A program made the translations under genes and the position numbers. A stretch of 6,462 nucleotides of DNA from positions 1-6,462 of the forward strand of contig CALCGM010000103.1 in NCBI GenBank assembly GCA_937900985.1, written 5' to 3'. Position 1 is the first letter of the stretch. Every line of letters starts with the position of its first letter. Shown here piece after piece: positions 1-6,462 of this stretch. Source of the DNA: an uncultured Planctomycetaceae bacterium (GTDB lineage: Bacteria; Planctomycetota; Planctomycetia; Pirellulales; UBA1268). Below the pieces are notes generated by a model. It was given only the letters and a program-made list of their open reading frames with translations, did not search any database and was not told where the DNA came from.

Positions 1-64
1 GGTGGCGGCCATGCGGCTGCTGCCATGCCTGCCGGGCACCGGTACCAAAACGCCTAGAAATGTC

Positions 65-68
65 GGAG
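65..68 (+). promoter_or_regulatory. Ribosome binding site deciding the ATG start at 77
   Basis: GGAG lies eight bases before the ATG at 77, an ideal spacing for anti-Shine-Dalgarno pairing. It is the main reason for preferring this start over the in-frame GTG at 2 or ATG at 11. The motif is the left arm of a perfect inverted repeat (GGAGA-TG-TCTCC, 65-76) that directly abuts the start codon. Confidence 0.6.
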
Positions 69-76
69 ATGTCTCC

Positions 77-2860
77 ATGGCTGCCGCCTCGCCACACCCC
101 GAGCCCAGCGCCCACGCGGCCACCGAGGCGACTCAGCCAACAGCTGGAGTGCCGGCAGCACCCACCCGGCCATCGCGGCAGGACCTGGTCGTGACGCCCG
201 CGGCGCCACGGCCGTGGCTGGCGGCCGCCGTCGTGCTCTGCAGCCTGGCTGGCTTTGCGACCGCCTACACTCTCGAGATCGGGCGGCAGCGGCTTGATGA
301 GCAGCCTGCCGACTTGGCCGCGGCGGAGCCCCTGCAGGCAAACGCCTTTCCGATGCCGCCATCTGACGACGCGGCGATGAGCCCGCCCACCGGCGAAGGC
401 TCTCGCTTTGCTGCCGCAGCGGATGGTCCTGCGGATGTGGTCACGGCGGCAGCCGGATTTGCGGAGACAACGACGACTGCTGGAGAACGCTATGCGACGT
501 TTGCTGAGGACGACGACGCCACCGGCTCGCGATTTGGCGGTGGCCAGCTGACTGCTGGCGTTGAACCTACGACCGACGCCGCAGGCACTCGCGCGGCCGA
601 GCAGCCATGGACAGGGCTGGAGCCTCGGGCTCCCGCTGAGTTTGACGGCGAGCCGCAGTCGATCACCGTCCGCAAGCCGCCGGTGCCGTTTGCTCCGCTG
701 GCCTCGGCAGACCTGCCGCCCTTGGAGCCAGAAGAGCCAGCCGTCGCTGAAGACGGGCAGGCAGCGGCTGTTGCGGAGGAGCCTCCAGCGGCTGAGCCTA
801 TCGCGGATCAGCCTGAAGAGGAGATGCCGGCAAGCGGGACCTCCGAAGCGATCGACCAAGAGGCGGATGTGGAAGCCGAGCCGGTTGTCGGCAGCTGGGA
901 CGCCGACGAGCAGCGGGTCGAAGACTCTGGCTTTGCAGCAGCGGCCGCCCCAGAAGAGGCCGAGCCCGTCTTCACCGAGCCTGCCGTCGCACCAGCGGCT
1001 GCCGCCCCGCCGTCGGGCTTTCGGGCCATGGCCGACGTCGAGCCCGGCTTTGCCAGGCCGGTCGTCGATGATCAGCCGCTGCCGCCGGCAAGCGGAGGCT
1101 CGTTGGCCTTCGATGACCCCGACGCACCGATCCCCGTGACGCCGCCGTCGTCCCCGCGGTTTGGCAGCCCTCCGCCGGCGGATGCCCCGGCCGACGCCCC
1201 GCCTCCATCGGCCGCTCGCTATGCCAGCTCCGATGCGATCCGGGCCTTCGGTGGCAATCTGCCCGAGCGGCCGATGCTGCCGGGCGGTGCCGGCTCCGAA
1301 CTCATGCCGCAGCCCCCAGCCCGCGAAGCCGATCCACTGCCACGCTCGCAGCCAGCCCTCGCAGCCCCAGGCTTTTCCTCGCCAGCGATGCCGCCCCAGG
1401 ATGCAGCCCCCGTGGCTCAGCCGGCCTTTCCAGGCCAGGGCCCAGGCTATGGAGTGACCGGCACCGGCCGGCCTGGCCCTGCGATGCTGGAAGGCATTCA
1501 GGCGCCGCAGGTGGCCGTGGAAAAACGAGGGCCGCGGGAGGTGCAGGTGGGCAAGTTTGCCCGCTACGAGATTCTGGTTCGCAACGTCAGCAGCGTGACG
1601 GCCCACGATGTTGAACTGTTTGACACGGTGCCTCAGGGAACGTCGCTGGTCAGCACGACCCCGCCGGCCGCCCCGGGGGCCGAGGGCGAACTGACCTGGC
1701 AGCTGGGGAGCCTCGAGCCGGGTGAACAGGCCCGTGTGCTGATCGAGGTGTTGCCGACCGACGAGGGCGAAGTGGGCAGCGTGGCCAGCGTGCGGTTTGC
1801 CGCGAAGGCCTCGGTGCGGTCGCTCGCCACCCGGCCCGCCTTGGCGCTTGAGATTGAGGAGCCGGCCGCGATGCGGATCGGCGGTGAGATTCCCGTGGTG
1901 ATCACCGTCTCCAATCCTGGCACCGGCAGGGCCACGGGCGTGGTGCTCGAAGGTGTGTTGCCCGAAGGGCTGGCCCATCGGGCGGGCCGCGAGCTGGAGT
2001 TTGACATTGGCAGCCTCAAGCCGGGCGAGTCGCGAAGCATCGACCTCATGCTCTCCACCACCGGTCCTGGCATGCACCGCATGGACGTTGGGGTGCGGGC
2101 TGACGGTCAGCTGGAAGAACGGGAGGCGGTGGTTGTGGAGGTGACGGCCCCCACCCTCGAGCTCACCGCTGAGCTGCCGAGCCGTCGCTACCTGCAACGG
2201 CCAGCCACCTGCGTGCTCTCGATGGCCAACTCGGGCACCGCAGCCGCCCGATCGGTGGAGCTCGCCGCCCAGCTGCCTCCAGGGCTGAAGTTTGTCAGTG
2301 CCAACAACGCGGGCTACTACGACGAGAAAAACCATCGCGTGCTCTGGCAGCTGGAAGAGCTGCCGCCGGCGGAGATCGGCAGCGTGGAGATGGTGGTGAT
2401 GCCGATCGCGCTGGGAAGCCAGCAGGTGGTGGCGGCCGCCCGCAGCCCCGACGGCCTCGCCGACCAGGTGGCCCACGTGCTTGAGGTGGAAGGCGTTGCC
2501 GCCCTGACCTTTAGCGTCGTCGACAGCGAGGATCCGATCGAGGTTGATGGCGTGACCGAATACGTGATCCGGGTCGGCAATCAGGGGACAAAGCCTGCGG
2601 GCGATGTTGAGGTCACTGCCACCATGCTCGGCGACATGCAGCCGGTGGAGGCCTCTGGCCCCGTCGACTACCGCATCGAAAACCTGACGGTGGTCTTTGC
2701 GCCGCTGGCGCGTCTGGCACCGTCGGAAGAGGTCGTGTTTCGGGTCCAGGCCCGCGGTCGGCGGGCGGGTGACCAGCGGGTGCAGGTGCAGGTCACCGGT
2801 GCCGATCAGCAGACGCCGGTGACCAAGGAAGAAGTCACGCGGGTGTATGCCGATCGCTGA
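77..2860 (+). CDS. Membrane-anchored DUF11-repeat protein with long Ala/Pro-rich linker
   Basis: The product is about 927 residues if it starts at the ATG at 77, which has GGAG at 65-68, eight bases upstream. In-frame GTG at 2 and ATG at 11 are alternatives, and the frame is open to the window edge, but residues encoded before 77 do not look like conserved protein. Residues 46-65 (PWLAAAVVLCSLAGFATAY) form one hydrophobic segment, read as a signal anchor. Residues about 75-475 are low-complexity, rich in Ala, Pro, Glu and Asp, and probably disordered. Then four Ig-like DUF11-type repeats of 105-116 residues begin near residues 479, 589, 694 and 810. They share a pattern of an L/V-x-L/V start, Y/V-x-I/V-x-V-x-N in the middle (RNVSS, SNPGTG, ANSGTA, GNQGTK) and a following LPxGL-like turn. 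The protein ends right after repeat four, without a sorting tail. Such proteins are common in planctomycetes. A cell-envelope role is inferred; substrate and partners are unknown. Confidence 0.85.
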   Translation: MAAASPHPEPSAHAATEATQPTAGVPAAPTRPSRQDLVVTPAAPRPWLAAAVVLCSLAGFATAYTLEIGRQRLDEQPADLAAAEPLQANAFPMPPSDDAAMSPPTGEGSRFAAAADGPADVVTAAAGFAETTTTAGERYATFAEDDDATGSRFGGGQLTAGVEPTTDAAGTRAAEQPWTGLEPRAPAEFDGEPQSITVRKPPVPFAPLASADLPPLEPEEPAVAEDGQAAAVAEEPPAAEPIADQPEEEMPASGTSEAIDQEADVEAEPVVGSWDADEQRVEDSGFAAAAAPEEAEPVFTEPAVAPAAAAPPSGFRAMADVEPGFARPVVDDQPLPPASGGSLAFDDPDAPIPVTPPSSPRFGSPPPADAPADAPPPSAARYASSDAIRAFGGNLPERPMLPGGAGSELMPQPPAREADPLPRSQPALAAPGFSSPAMPPQDAAPVAQPAFPGQGPGYGVTGTGRPGPAMLEGIQAPQVAVEKRGPREVQVGKFARYEILVRNVSSVTAHDVELFDTVPQGTSLVSTTPPAAPGAEGELTWQLGSLEPGEQARVLIEVLPTDEGEVGSVASVRFAAKASVRSLATRPALALEIEEPAAMRIGGEIPVVITVSNPGTGRATGVVLEGVLPEGLAHRAGRELEFDIGSLKPGESRSIDLMLSTTGPGMHRMDVGVRADGQLEEREAVVVEVTAPTLELTAELPSRRYLQRPATCVLSMANSGTAAARSVELAAQLPPGLKFVSANNAGYYDEKNHRVLWQLEELPPAEIGSVEMVVMPIALGSQQVVAAARSPDGLADQVAHVLEVEGVAALTFSVVDSEDPIEVDGVTEYVIRVGNQGTKPAGDVEVTATMLGDMQPVEASGPVDYRIENLTVVFAPLARLAPSEEVVFRVQARGRRAGDQRVQVQVTGADQQTPVTKEEVTRVYADR

Positions 2861-2882
2861 GCCTGCCGGGCAGGGCTTGCGG

Positions 2883-4940
2883 CTACCCTCGCAGGGCGGC
2901 CCCACACCGCTGCGTGCAGGACTCGAGGATCGCGTCGATCACCTGCTTGACCTCGTCGCCGGAGAGCGTGGCCTCGCTGCTTCGCAGGGAGAGCGACACC
3001 ACCATGCTCTTGCGACCCGGGCCGATGCGGGCCTCATCCCGCCAGACCTGAGTGAGCGTGAGCTGTTCCAGCAGGCCTCCCGAGGCCTCGTCGATGGCCG
3101 AAGCCAGCGAGGCCCAGGCCACCTCTTCATCCACGATCAGGTTGAGATCCCGTTCGACCGGCGGAAACTCACTGGGGCGATTCACGGAGCGATCGCTCAC
3201 CTCGGCGGTCTCGATCAGGTCGAGCCGCAGCTCAAAGGCGGCAACGGCGGACCCCAGGTTGAAGTGGCTGATCAGGCCTGGTGACACTTCACCGACCACG
3301 CCCACCCAAACAGAAGGCTTGCCGGCGAGCGACAGCATCACGTCGGCGGTGCGGCCCACCGCAAGCAGCGGATGCGAGGCCGGCCGATACGACACCCGCG
3401 GCGGCGGCCCGGTCAGCCCGGACGGATCGATGCCCAGCCGTGCAAAGACCGCCTCGACGAGTCCTTTGGCATCCGCATACTCTCCCGTCACCACGGCGGA
3501 GAAAAACTGCGGCTCGGCCGGGAGCTCTGCCGCCGGAAGGTAGCCGCGGGCGATCTCAAAGAGGTCGCCATGCGGGGCGGCTGATGCCAGGTTGTGGCCC
3601 CGCGCTTCCAGCAGGCTCGGCAGGAGGCTCCGCCGCAGCCGGTCGGCTCCGCGGACGAGCGGCGGGGAGATCGTGAGGGCGGCTGCGTCGGTCCAGGGGC
3701 TGCCGAAGCCGTCGAGCACCTCATCAACGACGCTGCGGGTCATCGCCTCGCAGCAGCCGGCGGCCAGCAGCACCTCCGACGCCTGGCGGGTCACGTCCTG
3801 CCGCCGCGTGTCGGCGACGGGCCGTGCAGCGATGGTGGCGTCTTCCGGAATGATGTCGTAGCCGATGATGCGGCCGACCTCCTCGACGAGGTCGATCTCA
3901 CGGGTCACGTCGCGACGCCAGGAGGGCACACGCCAGAGGCTGATCTCGTCGTCAGCGCCTTCCGTCTGCTCGGTGAAGCCCAGCGCCGTCAGCGTGGCCT
4001 GCTGCTGCTCCCAGGGAATCTCAACCCCGAGCACCTCGCTGACCCGGTCAACCGCGAGGGCCACGGTCGTGTCGTGGCTCGCGAGCTCACCGGCGGTGGC
4101 CACACCATGCTCCAGCCGGCCTCCGGCGAGGTCCATGATCAGGGTGGCGGCCCGCAGGCTCGCCCATTCGACAGCGGCCGGGTCGGGGCTTCGCTCAAAA
4201 CGAAACGATGAGCCGCTCGCCAGCACGAGGCTGCGTGCGGCCGTGCGGACCGCCAGCGGGGCAAACTGGCCGCTTTCCAGGAGCACGTCGACCGTGGTGT
4301 CGGAGATCTCGCTGTCGGCGCCGCCCATCACGCCCGCAAGCGCTATGGGCCGCTCGGCATCCGCGATCACACACATCCGTGGATCAAGCTCATACCGCCG
4401 ATGATTGATCGCTTCAAACGCTTCGCCCGCTCGGGCAGGACGGACGATGATCCGGCTCCCCCGCACGCTCGCCAGGTCGAAGGCGTGCAGCGGCTGGCCG
4501 CACTCGAGCATCACGTAGTTGGTGATGTCGACGATGTTGTTGACGCTGGCGATGCCGACGGTGGCCAGCCGGTTGACGAGCCAGGAAGGGCTCTTGCCCA
4601 CCCGCACGCCGCGGAGGACGCGGGCAGAATAAAAGGGGCACATCGAGCGGTCGGCAATCTCCACCGACACGCTCTGGGCCGCCTGGCCGCCCGCCTCAAG
4701 CGGCCGTGGGGCCGGCACGAGTAGCGGCCGCTCAAACAGCACCGACAGTTCGCGGGCGACGCCGATGTGCCCCAGGCAATCGGGGCGATTGCTCGTGACC
4801 TCGATCTCGATCGCTGTGTCGTCGCCGACGCTGGTGGTCGACTCGTGATTGAGCCCGGAGAGGGCCAGCCGCTCCACCAGTTCGTCAACCGGTGCAGACA
4901 GGCTCACATACTCAGCTAGCCAGTCGGTGGAGACGATCAT
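2883..4940 (-). CDS. pheT: Phenylalanyl-tRNA synthetase beta subunit, short form lacking the OB-fold tRNA-binding domain
   Basis: This is the beta subunit of cytoplasmic phenylalanyl-tRNA synthetase, which charges tRNA-Phe together with PheS as alpha2beta2 and carries the editing site that hydrolyses Tyr-tRNA-Phe. Domains in order: B1 (residues 1-85, with SNRPDCLGHIGVARE at 50-64); the B3/B4 editing domain (about 98-275, with GQPLHAFD at 148-155, LAGVMGG at 201-207 and LLES at 220-223, keeping the His and Glu typical of the editing pocket); B5 (about 291-365, with REIDLVEEVGRIIGYDIIP at 347-365); the catalytic-like B6/B7 core (about 375-575); and the C-terminal FDX-ACB anticodon-binding domain (about 588-685, starting PSEFPPVERDLNLIV). 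At 685 residues it is about 110 shorter than E. coli PheT (795). The missing piece is the EMAP/OB-fold tRNA-binding domain normally inserted in B1. The ATG overlaps the pheS stop as ATGA, and the gene ends in TAG. Confidence 0.97.
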   Translation of the reverse strand: MIVSTDWLAEYVSLSAPVDELVERLALSGLNHESTTSVGDDTAIEIEVTSNRPDCLGHIGVARELSVLFERPLLVPAPRPLEAGGQAAQSVSVEIADRSMCPFYSARVLRGVRVGKSPSWLVNRLATVGIASVNNIVDITNYVMLECGQPLHAFDLASVRGSRIIVRPARAGEAFEAINHRRYELDPRMCVIADAERPIALAGVMGGADSEISDTTVDVLLESGQFAPLAVRTAARSLVLASGSSFRFERSPDPAAVEWASLRAATLIMDLAGGRLEHGVATAGELASHDTTVALAVDRVSEVLGVEIPWEQQQATLTALGFTEQTEGADDEISLWRVPSWRRDVTREIDLVEEVGRIIGYDIIPEDATIAARPVADTRRQDVTRQASEVLLAAGCCEAMTRSVVDEVLDGFGSPWTDAAALTISPPLVRGADRLRRSLLPSLLEARGHNLASAAPHGDLFEIARGYLPAAELPAEPQFFSAVVTGEYADAKGLVEAVFARLGIDPSGLTGPPPRVSYRPASHPLLAVGRTADVMLSLAGKPSVWVGVVGEVSPGLISHFNLGSAVAAFELRLDLIETAEVSDRSVNRPSEFPPVERDLNLIVDEEVAWASLASAIDEASGGLLEQLTLTQVWRDEARIGPGRKSMVVSLSLRSSEATLSGDEVKQVIDAILESCTQRCGAALRG

Positions 4941-5974
4941 CCGAACTGCTCCAGGAAACGGACGTCGTTGCGGTAGAAGTCGCGAATGTCGGCCACGCCA
5001 TAGCGACGGGCGGCGATCCGCTCAACGCCGAGGCCGAAGGCGAAGCCCGACACCTCATCCGGGTCGTAGCCCACCGCCTCGAGAACGGCAGGATCGACCA
5101 TGCCCGCGCCTCCCATCTCCACCCAGCGGCCGCCCCACTCCATGTCGACCTCCACGCTCGGCTCGGTGAACGGGAAGAACGAGGGCCGGAAGCGGACATG
5201 CACATCGCCACCGAGGAAGTTCGAGGCGAACAGCCGCAACACGCTCTTGAGGTGGGCCATTGTGGTGCCCTTCTCCACGAGCAGACCTTCGACCTGATGA
5301 AACATCGGGTAGTGCGTGGCGTCGGCGGTGTCGGGGCGGTAGACGCGGCCGAGCGACACGATCCGCAGGGGAGGCGTGCGGGCTTCCATCACCCGAATCT
5401 GCACGGTGCTCGTCTGCGACCGCAGCAGCAGCGGGTCGTGGCCTTGGGCGACGTTGAGATAGAAGTTGTCGAGGGGATCCCGGGCGGGATGCTCCGGTGG
5501 AATCGCCAGGGCCTCGAAGTTGTGCCACTGGTCTTCGACCTCGGGGCCGTCGACGCACTCAAAGCCGAGGCGGGCCATGATGCCCTGCACCTCGCGGATG
5601 GTGCGGGTGATCGGATGCAGCCTGCCAAGACGCAGCGGCCGGCCGGGAAGCGTGACGTCGATCGCAGCGGCTTCAGGCGAGGCGGCCGACGCAGCGAGCC
5701 GGTCTTGGGCCGCGTCGAGCAGCGCGGCAACGGCCTGCTTGACCTCATTGAAGGCCCGCCCAGCCTGAGGTCGGTCAGCAGAGCTGACCCCTCCGAGCAT
5801 CTTTTGGATCGCCTTGAGCCGGCCGCTCTTGGCACCGGCAAAAGCAACGCGGGCTTCCTCGAGCCCGCCTGCATCCCGGACATCGCGGAAGGCAAACTCA
5901 GCCTCTTCGCGAAGCCGATGCACCTCGAGGACAAACGATTCAAGATCCACGCTCTTGCACAGCCTGCGAGGCAC
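4937..5974 (-). CDS. pheS: Phenylalanyl-tRNA synthetase alpha subunit
   Basis: This is the catalytic alpha subunit of the class II phenylalanyl-tRNA synthetase. It activates phenylalanine with ATP and transfers it to tRNA-Phe together with PheT. Residues 1-105 are the N-terminal helical region that binds tRNA; the catalytic core follows from about 106 (IDVTLPG...LHPITRTI). Visible family signatures are GPEVED..HNFEAL (143-155), the motif 2 region GRVYRPD with MFHQVEGL (209-231), RFRPSFFPFTEPS (261-273) and motif 3 GFAFGLGVERI (310-320). Ala312 corresponds to the amino-acid-pocket alanine of E. coli PheS, so normal Phe selectivity is expected. The length of 345 residues compares with 327 in E. 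coli. The start is uncertain: there is no ATG, an in-frame TGA at 5993-5995 limits the frame, and the candidates are GTG at 5974-5972 (345 residues) and GTG at 5950-5948 (337 residues). Neither has a good Shine-Dalgarno motif. The stop overlaps the pheT start. Confidence 0.97.
   Translation of the reverse strand: MPRRLCKSVDLESFVLEVHRLREEAEFAFRDVRDAGGLEEARVAFAGAKSGRLKAIQKMLGGVSSADRPQAGRAFNEVKQAVAALLDAAQDRLAASAASPEAAAIDVTLPGRPLRLGRLHPITRTIREVQGIMARLGFECVDGPEVEDQWHNFEALAIPPEHPARDPLDNFYLNVAQGHDPLLLRSQTSTVQIRVMEARTPPLRIVSLGRVYRPDTADATHYPMFHQVEGLLVEKGTTMAHLKSVLRLFASNFLGGDVHVRFRPSFFPFTEPSVEVDMEWGGRWVEMGGAGMVDPAVLEAVGYDPDEVSGFAFGLGVERIAARRYGVADIRDFYRNDVRFLEQFG
4949..4952 (-). promoter_or_regulatory. 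Ribosome binding site of pheT inside the 3' end of pheS
   Basis: Read on the minus strand, GGAG lies eight bases before the pheT ATG (4940-4938), within the last codons of pheS. With the four-base ATGA overlap of the pheS stop and pheT start, this supports translational coupling of the two subunits. It is the only clear Shine-Dalgarno motif in the minus-strand cluster. Confidence 0.65.
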
Positions 5975-5990
5975 ACGACTCGAGAAACTA

Positions 5991-6030
5991 CATCAGGCCA
6001 GGTCAGGCCGCATCAGGCCAGGTCAGGCCG
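5991..6030. repeat. Perfect 20-bp tandem duplication at the rplT stop codon
   Basis: catcaggccaggtcaggccg occurs twice without mismatch, at 5991-6010 and 6011-6030. Each copy is itself two related 10-mers (catcaggcca and ggtcaggccg), so the core tcaggcc recurs four times at exact 10-base steps (5993, 6003, 6013, 6023). The right copy covers the last two codons and the TGA stop of rplT; the left copy lies in the spacer before pheS. Copy-number slippage in this unit would change the spacer without altering either protein. Confidence 0.95.
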
Positions 6031-6400
6031 CGGGGGCCACTGTTTCGGCACCCAGCGCCACGCGGACCTGCTCGACAACCGCGTCGAACGACGTCGGATC
6101 GGCGATCGCCATCTCGGAGAGCGTCCGCCGGTCGAGCTCAATGCCCGCCTTTTCCAGGCCGGCAATAAACTCGGAGTAGCGGAGGCCACGTTCGCGGACC
6201 GCAGCATTGATGCGGATGATCCAGAGGCGACGGAACTCCCGCTTGCGACGGCGACGGTCACGGTGTGCGTAGACACCCGCCCGGATGATCGACTCCTTGG
6301 CGGTTCGCAGCAGCTTCCGACGGCCGCCGACGTATCCCTCGACACGCTTGAACAGACGCTTTTTGGCGCGATGACGGGGGACGGCACTCTTAGTACGCAT
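6023..6400 (-). CDS. rplT: 50S ribosomal protein L20
   Basis: L20 is a 23S-rRNA-binding protein of the large subunit, needed early in 50S assembly. The product has 125 residues (118 in E. coli). The basic N-terminal arm (RHRAKKRLFKRVEGYVGGRRKLL, 9-31) contacts rRNA. The most conserved block is YAHRDRRRRKREFRRLWIIRINAA (44-67), followed by the globular C-terminal part (FIAGLEKAGIELDRRTLSEMA, 78-98). A short Ala-rich tail, GAETVAPAA, extends past the usual end. The ATG at 6400-6398 is the only normal start: the frame upstream is open for 18 codons to a TAG at 6457-6455, without ATG, GTG or TTG. No clear Shine-Dalgarno motif precedes it. The gene leads the pheS-pheT pair by 48-72 bases, in the same frame. 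In many bacteria L20 represses its own operon, but the control site would lie upstream of rpmI, outside the window. Confidence 0.97.
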   Translation of the reverse strand: MRTKSAVPRHRAKKRLFKRVEGYVGGRRKLLRTAKESIIRAGVYAHRDRRRRKREFRRLWIIRINAAVRERGLRYSEFIAGLEKAGIELDRRTLSEMAIADPTSFDAVVEQVRVALGAETVAPAA

Positions 6401-6462
6401 GATGAAGGCTTTCGCTGAGGGCGGGCACGGGATCGTGATCCGCGAGAACGTTTTCTAATGTC
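6401..6462 (-). other. Spacer upstream of rplT, possibly reaching the end of rpmI
   Basis: In minus-strand sense this stretch reads a CAT codon and a TAG (6460-6455), followed by 54 bases to the rplT ATG. Gene order in many bacteria puts rpmI (L35) here, so the TAG may be its stop, but one or two codons cannot identify a gene. A short inverted repeat (ggatc-gt-gatcc, 6430-6441) is the only structure visible. There is no clear promoter or ribosome binding site. Confidence 0.25.

Noticed and set aside
2..76. N-terminal extension of the DUF11 protein from the GTG at 2
   Set aside because: The extra 25 residues have no visible domain and the ATG at 77 has a well-placed GGAG. It is not excluded, because the frame is open to the window edge.
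2862..2874. Inverted repeat in the convergent gap as an intrinsic terminator
   Set aside because: The stem is only five base pairs and no T-run follows on either strand, so it does not meet the pattern of an intrinsic terminator.
3594..4211. Plus-strand open frames of up to 205 codons antisense to pheT
   Set aside because: They overlap a fully conserved synthetase gene, show no domain pattern and no ribosome binding site; they are frame shadows of high GC content.
5993..6022. Mini open frames in the rplT-pheS spacer (a six-codon ATG...TGA frame and an ATGTAG start-stop)
   Set aside because: They arise from the tandem repeat unit, carry no Phe codons and have no ribosome binding site, so a leader-peptide role has no support.
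4892..6418. A 508-codon plus-strand open frame antisense to rplT, pheS and the start of pheT
   Set aside because: It mirrors three well-conserved genes, and its predicted sequence is Arg/His/Gly-rich without recognisable motifs. Long antisense frames are expected where GC-rich codon bias removes stops on the opposite strand.
6455..6460. CAT-TAG as the end of rpmI (L35)
   Set aside because: Gene order makes it plausible, but a single codon and stop at the window edge cannot identify a gene.

Overview
The window is GC-rich and tightly packed. It holds one long plus-strand gene and, running toward it on the minus strand, a ribosomal-protein/phenylalanyl-tRNA-synthetase cluster. Everything recognisable is bacterial. 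A large anchored Ala/Pro-rich protein ending in tandem DUF11-type repeats, a short PheT, and an L20 N-terminus of the MRT...RAKKRLFKR type together suggest a planctomycete, Pirellulales-like. This is inferred from protein style only; there is no rRNA or other phylogenetic marker to confirm it.

Layout. Positions 77-2860 (+) encode a protein of about 927 residues: a short cytoplasmic N-terminus, one membrane segment, about 400 residues of low-complexity Ala/Pro/Glu-rich sequence, then four Ig-like DUF11-type repeats. Its stop lies only 22 bases from the end of the convergent pheT. On the minus strand, in transcription order, come rplT (6400-6023, ribosomal protein L20), a 40-base repeat-containing spacer, pheS (5974-4937) and pheT (4940-2883). 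pheS and pheT overlap by four bases (ATGA), and pheT has a good ribosome binding site inside the end of pheS, so they are probably translationally coupled to give equal subunits of the alpha2beta2 enzyme. The order rplT-pheS-pheT is the familiar bacterial one. rpmI and infC would be expected beyond position 6462, but only a possible last codon and stop of such a gene falls inside the window.

Functionally the minus-strand cluster is core translation machinery. The plus-strand gene is an unrelated envelope or surface protein of unknown role. I found no RNA gene, CRISPR array, insertion sequence, phage gene or defence system. The points most worth a second look are: a perfect 20-bp tandem duplication that includes the rplT stop codon; a PheT that cleanly lacks the usual inserted N-terminal OB-fold tRNA-binding domain; and a small inverted repeat that encloses the ribosome binding site of the DUF11 gene. 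I see no convincing undescribed system here.
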